NCBI RefSeq assembly: GCF_907164915.1
Contig: NC_061862.1
Coordinates: 127,977,641-128,041,640, forward strand
Direction: 5' to 3'
Length of the DNA: 64,000 bases
Source of the DNA: Impatiens glandulifera
Lineage: Eukaryota; Streptophyta; Magnoliopsida; Ericales; Balsaminaceae
Below, piece by piece: positions 33,485-44,000 of the stretch. Both the position numbers and the translations under genes were made by a program. The notes beneath the pieces are model-generated. The model was not told the origin of the DNA. It saw nothing but the letters and a program-made list of their open reading frames with translations, and did not search any database. Each line of letters opens with the position of its first letter. Positions within the stretch are counted from its first letter, which is position 1.

Positions 33485-36400
33485 ATAGATGATGGGCTAG
33501 AGGAATCTGTATGGTATCTTGATAGCGGATGTTCCAGGGCATATGACAGGAAACAGACGGCTTCTTACTGATATATCAGATTGCTCTGGACCTAAGATTA
33601 CCTTTGGAGACAACAAGAAGGGTAAGACCATGAGTAAGGGTAAAATTATCTATGGTAACCTAACCATTAATGACTTGCTACTTGTAGACAATCTGTGCTA
33701 TAATTTGATTAGTATTAGTCAGTTATGTGATAATGGTTTGTCAGTTGATTTTCAAACTCACTCATGTCCAATTAAAGACTAAGATGGAAATACTTTGTTA
33801 GCAGGTAGTAGAGTAGGAAACTCATACAAAATGAATTGGCAAAAAGAATCTTCTGACCCTATGTGCATGATTGCCAAGAATGACCAGAAATGGTTATGGC
33901 ATAAACATTTGAACCATTTAAATTTCAAGACCATCAAAAACATTTGTTCAAACAATTTAGTTATTGGCTTGCCCAAACTTCAGTTTTCAAAGGACAAGAT
34001 ATGCATTGCTTACCAGTTAGGTAAACAGGACAGATCATCGTTCAAAAGTAAAGGGAAATCACAATCCAGACGTTGCCTAGAACTTTTACATATGGATCTG
34101 TTTGGTCCAATTCCTGTAAAAAGTATAGGAGGAATGAGATTTGCCCTAATTGTTATTGATGATTTCTCTCGATTTACATGGGTTGCATTTTTACCATCAA
34201 AAGATAAAACTGCTGAAAACTTGATTAGAATATTTAAAGGAATTCAGAATCAGAAATCTTTGAATATTACATGCATTAAAAGTGATCAGGGAACTGAGTT
34301 CACTAACAAATACCTATCATCTTATCTCGAGGAGACTGGAATTAAGCACGAGTTGTCTAGCGCCAGAACTCCACAGCAAAACGGTATTGCTGAGAGAAGA
34401 GTGAGAACTCTGAAGGAAGCAGCGAGATTTATGCTATATGAATCAGACGTACCTTAGAGGTTCTGGGCGGAAGCCATTAGCACTGCTTGCTATACACAAA
34501 ATCGGTCAATAATCAACAAACGTTTTGATAAAACTCCCTATGAACTGTATTGTGGGAGAATTTCCACAGTTTCTTATTTTAAGATATTTGGGTGTAAATG
34601 TTTTATTCATAACAATGGAAAGATTTATCTGACCGCTTTTGATGCTAAAGCACATGAGGATTCATGCTGGGATATTCATCTGTAAGCAAGGCTTACAGAG
34701 TATACAACAAAAGGACATAGACAGTTGATGAATCCCTCCATGTAGTTTTTGATGAGCCTATTGAGAGCAAATCCATTGAACCCATTGATCTTGCTGACAG
34801 ACTAAAAGCGACAAGTCTTGAGTCTGTGAGTGAAGAATAAGAAACTTTGGACAAGAGGATTGCCTTGTCTGATCTAGTGGATGATCCGGTTGAAGTTCAA
34901 CCAGACGTACAAACTCCTTTTCAACAAGAAGTTGAGAGTTTAGACGTCGCGGAGTCACCATTTCAGATGACCAATCCTCTTGGATCCAACTTCAGATGGA
35001 ACAAAAATCTTCCACCAGAACTGATCATCAGAAATCTTTTTTCTCCTCGAAGGACAAGACGTCAACTAATGGATGAAATGGTCAACTCTGCATTTATTTC
35101 TCAGATTGAACCCAAGAAAATTGGTGAAGCTGTAGTTGATCCAGATTGGATCAATGCTATGCAGGAGGAGTTAAACTAATTTGTGAGAAATAAAGTGTGG
35201 CATCTTACTCCTAGACCAACTGCTAAGTCAGTTATAAGAACAAGATGGGTTTTCAGAAACAAGCTTAGTGAAGATGGTTTAGTCATTAGAAACAAAGCTC
35301 GTTTAGTTGCTCAAGGATACAGACAGGATGAAGGTATTGATTTTGATGAGTCTTTTGCACCTATAGTAAGACTTGAGGCAATTAGAATCTTCCTAGCATA
35401 TGCATCATTTAAGAACTTTAAGGTTTTTCAAATGGACGTGAAAAGTGCATTTTTAATTGGGAAATTGAGTGAAGAAGTATATATTGAGCAACCCCCGGAT
35501 TTGTAGATCATGTGTTACCTAATCATGTTTATAAGCTTGACAAAGCATTGTGTGGTCTGAAACAAGCTCCTAGAGCTTGGTATGACACTTTAACTAAATT
35601 TTTGTTTGATCATGATTTTATTGTTGGAATTGTGGATAAAACCTTGTTTAGATTCACTAAAGATTCTCACATTCTACTTGTTCAAATATATGTTGATGAC
35701 ATTATTTTTGGTTCAACTAACCCCAAATTGAGTGAGAAGTTTTCTAAGATGATGTAGGACAAATTTGAAATGAGCATGATGGGAGAATTGACATTCTTCC
35801 TTGGGCTTCAAGTCCGTCAGTTAGAAAATGGAACCCTAATCAATCAGGCCAAATACACCAAGAAACTGCTAAAGAAGTTTGGTATGGAGATCTGTTCTTC
35901 TGCAGCTACTCCAATGAGCTCCTCTAGTAAACTGGATAAAGATGAAGGTGGCCAAAGTGTCGATGTAACAGCATATAGAGGACTCATCGAATCATTGCTA
36001 TATGTAACTGTTAGTATGCCAGACATTCAATTTTCCGTTAGAGTTTGTGGCAGATTTCAGGTTAATCCTAAACTTTCTCATTTTACTGTTGCTAAACGCA
36101 TTCTTAAATATTTAAAGGGAACCCAAAATGTGGGACGGTGGTATCCGAAGGATTCCAGTTTCAACTTGACCAGTTTCTCAGATGCAGATTATGCAGGGTG
36201 TAAAATTGATAGAAAAAGCATGAGTGGAACTTGCTAGTTTCTTGGAGATCGTCTAATCTCATGGTTCAGCAAGAAGCAGACATCAGTTGCCACGTCTACA
36301 GCTGAAGCAGAGTATCTTGCAGCTGGTAGCTGTTGCTCTCAGCTCTTGTGGATTCAACAACAGCTCAGGGACTATGGGATTGTGGCTGAAGAATCTCCAA

Positions 36401-36640
36401 TTTTCTACGACAACACGAGTGCTATCGCAATCACCTACAATCCAGTTCTGCATTCTCGGACAAAGCATATTGAAATCAGGCATCATTTTATCCGAGAACA
36501 CGTCAATTAGAAGTAGATTCGCTTTGAATATGTTCTCACAGATCAACAAACGGCAGATATCTTCTCGAAGCCTCTGCCTGAAGCTAGGTTTTCTCACTTT
36601 AGAAACATTTTGGGTCTTGTTGATCTTGATTTATGTGATT
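33485..36640 (+). pseudogene. Copia-2 pol (protease, integrase, reverse transcriptase, RNase H)
   Basis: Protease has WYLDSGCSR at about 33510-33537 followed by a frameshift. The pre-integrase HHCC zinc domain (WLWHKHLNHLN, then CIAYQ) has Tyr in place of the last Cys. The integrase core keeps D (HMDLFGP), D (SDQGTEF) and E (QNGIAERR). Stops follow at 34457 and beyond. Reverse transcriptase 34847-36000 has [17 protein letters not shown] and YVDD at about 35692, with a frameshift at 35506. RNase H runs from DADYAGC (36182) to TADIFSKPL. Nearly complete in domains but unable to give one polyprotein. Confidence 0.92.
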
Positions 36641-37377
36641 ACGTGCATAAATTGAGGGGGAACGTATTGTTCAAAACGTAACTGAACAGACATAAAAGAC
36701 AGAGGTCTTAATACGTCCTAAGGATTAAGGGTTTGAGAAACACAACTACTTAGACGTACGTCTACTCTAACAGTTTAATCTTCCTTTGGAATATTTGTCT
36801 TGGTTATATTAACCAGCATGGTTAGACGCATACGTCTAATAGACGTTAGACGTTTTTACGTCATGAGCAAGAGGATGCTCATGTCTAACCAGACATGCGT
36901 GTTGCACGTGGTGTTCTTGCATAATTAGACGTATACGTCTAATAGACGGATTTCCAAATAAAAGTTGAAATGTGAAAAGGAGAATAAACGTCTAACTACT
37001 GGTGTAATTAGACCTTTCATCTTCTGGCTATTTAGACATATGTCCTTTGCTTATGTATCTGCTCAAGTGCATTTTCCCGCCAAAAATCAAATCAGTCATT
37101 CCTCAAAAGAATGACTAATATAAGGAATGACTAATATTTCTGATAACTTTAGTCTGTACGTTTAGTATTAACTGTGCATTTTCATGATTTATATTAAATG
37201 TCGCGTCTCTTGGGAATAGACTTTTGAACTTTTTGACGGTAGAAATAATCATTTACATATTAACTACACGTTAGTTTTTAGTATTTAATGAGTGATATCA
37301 CTCAAATGGTTGAGTAGTTCATAATCCAAGTCTCTCTCTAGAATTCGAATCTCCTAGTTCTTGTTCACCTAGTCGAA
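36641..37377 (+). other. Copia-2 spacer between pol and the extra open frame
   Basis: Non-coding. It contains scattered TTAGACG / CGTCTAA pairs between 36740 and 37030, for example CATACGTCTAATAGACGTTAGACG-like clusters, echoing the LTR hairpins without regular period. Confidence 0.5.
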
Positions 37378-38137
37378 ATGTCTTCCTTATCGCCGAAATC
37401 TATTCAAGCTTACTTCAAATCAGTTTCCACATTGAAATCTCCTGATATGCATAAGATGTTTGAATCCTTGAAAGCCTCTAGGCTGAGAAAATTCCTCACC
37501 CCTCATGATCTCTATCACGAATAGTTGGTTCATGATTTTTTCGAAACAGCCGGTTTTTATCATGACAGAATCGTTGTTGGGATTGTGATGGGCCAGATGA
37601 TCTGTATCTCCGAAGAATCATTCGGTATGTTTTTTCCATCTTCCCAACGTAGGTATTCATGAGTTCTCAACCACTCCGTCTGATATAATGTTTACAATGA
37701 TGAAAGTCTTTTCTGATTCTCCCCAAATGGATATTCATGGAAAGAAAAACCTCATAAAAGATGAGTTTGCTCTTCTAAGCGAAATCATCTCAAAATCTCT
37801 TCTCTCCAAAAAATCTTCTTACAAGTACTGTACGAAGGTTTTTCAGATGATGGTGGCAATCACCAGGGGTGTTCCTGTCAACTGGACAAGCTTCCTCTTC
37901 GGAAACCTTGTCAGAATGGTCTATGCTCGGAAGACCATATTTGGTTTTGACGGTCCTCTTAGCGCTTTCCTTTGCTTCCTTCTAGATGAAACCGGTAAAA
38001 TCTTTCACCTTCCTTCCAAAATTATGAACAACCAGAAGGTTGTCGAATACGTTCTTAGGGTGAAGAGGCTCAAGTCCAAGAAAAGGAAAAGAGATGTCTC
38101 CAACCCTCCTCTAACCGCAGTCTTAGAGATCTCTTAG
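37378..38137 (+). pseudogene. Extra open frame after pol in copia-2 (unknown function)
   Basis: Starts MSSLSPKSIQAYFKSVSTL and continues with KMFESLKASRLRKFL, then a stop and a shift near a T run at about 37628. It then stays open from 37688 to a stop at 38137 (SEIISKSLLSKKSS, MMVAITRGVPVNW, KVVEYVLRVKRLKSKKRKR). Segments align in order with copia-1 13518-14250. The basic C-terminus could be nuclear-targeting. No membrane segment seen. Function unknown. Confidence 0.68.
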
Positions 38138-38429
38138 GTTGAAGACTATCATTTCCAGAGAAACGATTAGGAAGAAGAAGAAGATTAGAATAGAAATTAT
38201 TTTCATTTAAGATGAAGTTTTGGAAGATCTTTTGATAATGTTTTGTTATGAACTTATTTTGATTATTTTTGGAACAATGTTTTGTGTGTTTCTTCTGAAA
38301 ACACTCATATTTGGGTGTTTATGAATTTGATATTCTGAATGCTATATTTGCATGTAAGTAGGGGTTTGGTTAAATTTATATGATGGATACGCTAATCTGT
38401 TATCTATGCAGGATTTCAATATCATCATC

Positions 38430-38441
38430 AAAAGGGGGAAA
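38430..38441 (+). other. Polypurine tract of copia-2
   Basis: AAAAGGGGGAAA, ending one base before the 3' LTR. Confidence 0.85.
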
Positions 38442-38442
38442 T

Positions 38443-39879
38443 TGTTGGGTCAAATTATTTTTGCCTAAGTGTTGAAATAGTTTGACTATTGGGATTTTGA
38501 TTATGAAATGATTTATGTGTTTTGATGAAGGTGTATCGAAATCAGATTTCATAAGACTTGGTTCTAATGAGGTTCATTACACCGATTTGGTATTAGATGC
38601 ATGAAAATAGATGTGTAGTCTAACTCGTGGAGTTAGACGTGCAGTATAATGAATTCAGAATTAGACGGGCAGTCTAATGAATTCGGAATTAGACGTGTAA
38701 GCTAATGAATTCGGAATTAGACGTGCAGTCTAATGAATTTGGAATTAGACGTATAGTCTAACTCGTAGAGTTAGACGTGCAGGCTAATGAATTCGGAATT
38801 AGACGTGCAGTCTAACTCGTAGAGTTAAACGTGTAGTCTAATCAATTTGGAATTAGACGTGCAGTCTAACTCCTTCAGATAAGTCTGAAGTGATTGTAAT
38901 TAGACGTAAGTCTAATCCCATTAGACTAGGTGGTCTAATGGATTCTACTCTTAGACGGGGACGTTTGATTTCATTAGACGAGGTCGTCTAACTGAAATAC
39001 GTCTAATGATATGCTTAAGTAGTCTGCTTGAAGCTAGCACCCGCCTACCCACGTGCTATAATTGTACGCTACTCCTGCTCCAATTTCTAGTGAAGATCAG
39101 TACGATAGCTAAACGCAACCAACCAACGAATGCCACGTAAGAGAATATCCTTCACACTATTTTTTTTGCAGGTACATCCATGAAGAATATTCGGCGCACT
39201 ACCAGTTGGAGTACGGCCACGATCCTTGTGTTCAGAACCTACTGTGTACTATGGAGGCATTCCAATGGAAGAGTGCCATGTTTCATTCTAAAGATTCGAC
39301 TGTTGGTACCTGTGCATATTTAAAGATTCTAAAGGACAACGGATATGATGCTGGACGGAATAACAAAGAGAGAAATCAGTCGATCATCTTGCTGAAATTA
39401 CCTAGAAATCAAGCTTTTGAATATTCATACTGTGAGCTTCTTTCCTGATTATACTGTGTGTTAATCAAGAGAGAGTTAGAATAAAAGCATCCTTTAGCTG
39501 AATGATATTCTTCATCTTGTAAGTTGAACGGAGCGTGTTCTGTTCAACAGTGAGCTAAGTGTGTGCAAACTGTATTTGATTAGAAGAATATTATAGTGAA
39601 TCCTTCCGGTGGTTGGAAGAAGGGGTGACGTAGGAGAGTTTGTTCCGAACATCCATAACCAAACTGTTGTGTCTTTTCATTTCTGTCATCTTCACATTAT
39701 TCATCTTGAGCTTCAAACCTAAGTAAACAATTCCTCCTTGATTCTGTTTCAAGTGTTTACAAGGGTTTGCGTAGAATAGAAAGCGAATTAAATCCCTAAC
39801 AAGATTTATTTCAAACCGTTTTTCATAAGCCTTCATCAATAGACAGATCCCGTCTCTATTGATAAAGCCAATCCTATCA
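38443..39879 (+). repeat. Copia-2 3' LTR
   Basis: 1437 bp, collinear with 30684-32206 apart from the hairpin region (about 38590-39010), where units of the type GAATTCGGAATTAGACGTGC are expanded and others are absent. The two LTRs look closer to each other than the copia-1 pair, suggesting a younger insertion; identity not computed. Confidence 0.92.
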
Positions 39880-40955
39880 AAACTATTCACGAGAGTTATT
39901 AACAAAAAAAATTTTAAAGCGATCATGTAAAAATGATAGAAGTACTATCAACAAAATATATTTAATCTTAACGTTAATGTTAATAAACTATTCAAGAATT
40001 TACTAACAAGTAATGTTTGGAGAGATCATGTAAAAATGATCAAAATACTATCAACATATATATTTAATTTTGACGTGAATGTTAATAGACTATTCATGGG
40101 AGTTACTAACAAGTACCTTTTAGAACGATCATGTAAAAATGATCGAAGTACTATAAAAAGATAGGTTCAATTTTGACGTGAATAGTAATAAACTATTCAT
40201 GGGAGTTACTAACAAGTAACGTTTAGAGTGATCATATAAAAATGATCGAAGTACTATTAATAAATATGTTAATTTTGACGTAAATGTTATTAAACTATTT
40301 ACGGGAGTTAGTAACAAGTGACATTTAGAGCGATCATATAAAAATAATAAAAGTACTATCAACATATAGGCTTAATTTTGATGTGAATGTTAAAAGACTA
40401 TTCACGAGAGTTACTAACAAGTAACTTTTAGAACGATCATGTAAAAATGATCGAAGTACTATCAATAGATATGCTCAATTTTGACGTGAATGTTAATAAA
40501 CTATTCACGGTAGTTACTAACAAGTAACGTTTAAAATGATCATGTAAAAATAAGCGAAGTACTATAAATAAATAGATTTAGTTTTGACGTGACAAGTGAC
40601 GTTTAGAGAGATCATATAAAAATGATCAAAGTACTATCAATATATATGTTTAATTTTGAAGCGAATGTTAAAAGACTATTCACGGGAGTTATTAACAAGT
40701 TACTTTTAGAACAATCACGTAAAAATGATTGAAGTACTATCAACAAATAAGTTCAATTGTTACGTGAATGTTATTAAACTATTCACGGGAGTTACTAACA
40801 AGTAACCTTTAGAGTGATCATATAAAATTGATCAAAGTACGATAAAAAAAATAGGATCAATTTTGACGTGAATGTTAATAACATATTCACGAGAGTTACT
40901 AACAAGTAACGTGTAAAACGATCATGTAAAATTGATCAAAGTACTATAAATAGAA
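39880..40955. repeat. ~103-bp hairpin-rich tandem array, right part
   Basis: About ten units continuing the array cut by copia-2. TTTTGACGTGAATG-type motifs recur at about 40169, 40270, 40371 and 40475. One unit near 40580 is shortened. Unit structure as in 30200-30683. Confidence 0.88.
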
Positions 40956-41365
40956 AGGTTTTTTGGTTGGATCATACACAAATGATCTCATTTACCTATA
41001 AAGGAATAGGGTTTTGGTTGGATCATACACAAATGATATCATATATCTATCAACAAATAGGGTTTTGGTTGGATCATACACAAATAATCTCATGTACCTA
41101 TCAACAAATAGAGTTTTGGTTGGATCATAAACAAATGATCTCATGTACCTATCAACATATATGATTTTAGTTGGATCATATATAAATGATCTCATGTACC
41201 TATCAATAAATAAGGTTTCGGTTGCATACACAAATGATCTCATGTACTTATCAATAGATAGTGTTTTGGTTGGATCATACACAAATGATCTCATGTACCT
41301 ATCAACATATATGGTTTTGGTTGGATCATACACAAATGATCTTAGGTACCTATTCATAAATAGGG
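40956..41365. repeat. 51-bp tandem array (8 units) in gypsy 3' region
   Basis: The unit GTTTTGGTTGGATCATACAC with AAATGATCTCATGTACCTATC repeats every 51 bp (GATCAT at 40970 and 41021). It shares the GATCAT...ATGATC inverted pair with the adjacent 103-bp array and probably arose from it. Because 51 is a multiple of three, frames stay open on both strands: 121 codons on the minus strand with a 17-residue repeat (DRYMRSFVYDPTKTLFV), and 65 and 111 codons on the plus strand. No reason to believe any is translated. Confidence 0.9.
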
Positions 41366-43066
41366 GTTTTCTAATTTTTGGAGACTCGACTACTCATTTA
41401 GTTTTTGTAGTACTAGTCTTGGTTTCTTTTGTCTTTAAGCGACTTATTTCAACAGAATCTTCTTCCTATTTTGCTTGAGACAAAATGACATTCATAATTG
41501 GTTAAAATCCGTCAATCAAGGGTTTTCAAGTTTTATTTTTGTGAATAAGTGGTCAATGTATCTTGTAAAAGGGACATTTTCTTCTCCCCAGTTTCCTTTT
41601 TGTTTTAAGGGTAAATGTCTAGGGATTTTTAATAAAAATAAAATTAGTCTATTCTCCTTCCCCCTCTCCTTTTTTTGGGGGATTGGAATAAACCTTGATC
41701 CCTCTAATGAATCGTGATATTTTGGATTCTAAACGTGGTTGGGGTTTAGCTCTAACAATCCTTTCAATACCTTTTGCAATTTTTCGTAAAGAAATTGGAT
41801 TTCTTTTTTCCAATTTTCGAGATATTTGTTATAAATTTGATCTCGTATTTAAACGATTATCCAGAATCTTAACTCTCAAAGGAGGTGGTCAAAACTTTGA
41901 TGTCTTGACGTAGTACAAATGTTTTTTATGCTTAGTTTTAAGACACATTTCTTTCAAAGCTTACTTATCTTAAAATATCTTTAGCGAGGTTATAAAAATT
42001 TCCAGCTTTGAGTTTTCCCTTGCCTTATATTTTTTTATTACCCTGAGTATATATAATGTAATCGTTTTATTTTTTATTGCCGTAGAAATCAAGACTAGAG
42101 TCCGAGTGAGCAACAAATGGTGATTTCAATACCTCAACCTCTTTGAGTTGTTTTTTTATTTTTGGGGTGTATCTGGTAGTATGATACATTTTTTTTCTTG
42201 TTATAGAAATTAAGATTAGAGTCTGAGTGAGCAACAAATGGTGATTTCTATAACTCAACCAACACATAAATATTTTTCTCTATTTTGTGGAGAGTTTTTG
42301 TGTTTATTCATTTCTTCTTTTTGGTATTTTTGTTTTGAAGTTTTTTTTCAAAACATTGAGTTTTAAACCTCTATTTTCTTTTGAATAAAAGAGATGATGT
42401 ATTCTTTCTCAATTTGCAGCTCTCGACCTTACTTTTTGGTTTGATTTATTATGTTTTTTTCAAAAAGCTTTTTTTGGAGAGTTACTTTTTCGGATAATCG
42501 TGTAGAACGAAAAGGAGATTATGATTAATATCCTTCTATTAGAGTTATTATGAGACTGTCAGGTTTGTTTTAAGATTATCACTTCTAGATGGCAGTGATG
42601 ATCGTAAGATTTTCTCCTACTTGTTTCCTAAAATTATTTTTATCAGTTCATAAAAGGGATCAAAGTTTTCTTTCTTCCCTAAAGGTTTAATGCGAAGGGA
42701 TTCCATTTTTTATTTATTTATGATCGGGCCTACAAAATGTAGATTGCCTATATATCTTCTTTCCTTTTTCTCTTTTCTTTTACTAAGAAGAATTGTGTCT
42801 TTCGTAGTTAGGATTTGTCTAACTTTGATAATTGATCCTTTCTCCCATTTTTGGTTTCTTAATGAAATGGAATTAAGTTATTTTCCCCCAAAAAAAGTCT
42901 TTTGACTAGTGGTGTAAGTTTTACGAAACTTGGATCGGATTCTGTTGAAACTAATCATTCTCTTCCCCTTTTTTTAGGCCAAGCTCAAGACCATATTCTG
43001 TGTAACTTTGATATTATACAAAATATCTTTAAAGCGTGTCAAAGGTTTCTTGGGGCAATGAATTCT
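41366..43066 (-). other. Gypsy 3' region between integrase and repeat arrays
   Basis: Non-coding or too decayed to recognise. A direct repeat lies at about 42085-42142 and 42205-42262 (shared GAGTGAGCAACAAATGGTGA). Long T-rich plus-strand tracts correspond to A-rich minus-strand sequence. Confidence 0.5.
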
Positions 43067-43910
43067 TCACCTTTCTATTATAAATAGGCAAACTACTCCT
43101 CTAAAGAGGATCTTCTTGATCATGAAGGGTCCTTTCCATTGGAGATGAAACTTGCCCCTTAGGTCTTGAGAACATGTCACATTCTTAGAGGTTATGGGTT
43201 TTACCTTCTTGTTGAAGGTATCTAACATCCGCTTTTGGTAGGCTTGGTTTTGCACAAACAATTAAACATCTTGTCTTCTATTAGTGCAAATTGATTTTAT
43301 CGAGATTTGATCTAATCATCCTCGACAACATGGCTTTCTAAGAGTATTCTCAAAGGTGGAATTTCGATATCAATTGGTTGTATCGTGTCATACCGTAAAC
43401 TAATGAGTAGGGGGTTTCACGGGTCAAGGTTTGAGAGGTCGTACGATATCCCATAAGGAATACGACAATTTCTCGTGTCAATCAATATATATGTTAGTCA
43501 TCTTTTTGATGATTCTAATCACATTCTTCTTTTTCTCTTCGACCGCACCATTTGTTTGGGGTATGTAGGACGATGACTTATGATGCTCAATTTTTAATTC
43601 ATCAAGCAATTGTAATATTTTCCCTTGGAAGTTTCGGTCATTATCTAAAATCTGGGCGTGGGGAACTCCATACTTAACGATGATGCTGGTGCGGATAAAT
43701 TTGCCACATGAGATGATTTCAATATTTTTTAAGAAGCTACTTCTACCCATTTGGTGAAGTAGTCAATGACAACGAATATAAATTTGTGTCCGTTTGAAGC
43801 ATGATATTTGATTTTCTTAATGACATCAATGTCCCATGTAGAAAAGGGCCAAGAAGTGGTAATGTTATAGAGAATTTATGACGGGGTATGCTTTAAGTTA
43901 GCATAGATTT
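43067..43910 (-). pseudogene. Gypsy integrase, catalytic core and C-terminus
   Basis: On the minus strand the first catalytic Asp is in WDIDVI (about 43830). Next comes KYGVPHAQILDNDRNFQG with the second Asp, then QTNGAVEEKKKN with Glu (about 43530). The C-terminal domain at 43067-43261 has QDLRGKFHLQWKGPF. Stops separate the parts. LINE-2 is inserted upstream of WDIDVI, between the zinc-binding part and the core. Confidence 0.82.
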
Positions 43911-44000
43911 AATGTGGCCAGTTAGTACTGTTCTAATGTTGGGGATGTTATTGGGACTTTTGGCTTTGGTGGTGTTGGTTGTTCAAGTGCTAATTCGATC

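Larger units (their letters stand above)
30684..39879 (+). mobile_element. Copia-2: degenerate Ty1/copia LTR retrotransposon, 9.2 kb
   Basis: Direct LTRs 30684-32206 and 38443-39879, starting TGTTGGG and ending CTATCA. A perfect 5-bp duplication AAACT flanks it (30679-30683 and 39880-39884). Order is primer site, gag, protease, integrase, reverse transcriptase, RNase H, extra open frame, purine tract. Same lineage as copia-1, but with the integrase kept and the gag zinc knuckle lost. Stops and frameshifts throughout make it non-autonomous. The target is the 103-bp array of the gypsy element. Confidence 0.95.

Noticed and set aside
40967..41478. Repeat-encoded frames on the plus strand
   Set aside because: They are a by-product of the 51-bp unit being a multiple of three; several frames are open at once on both strands.
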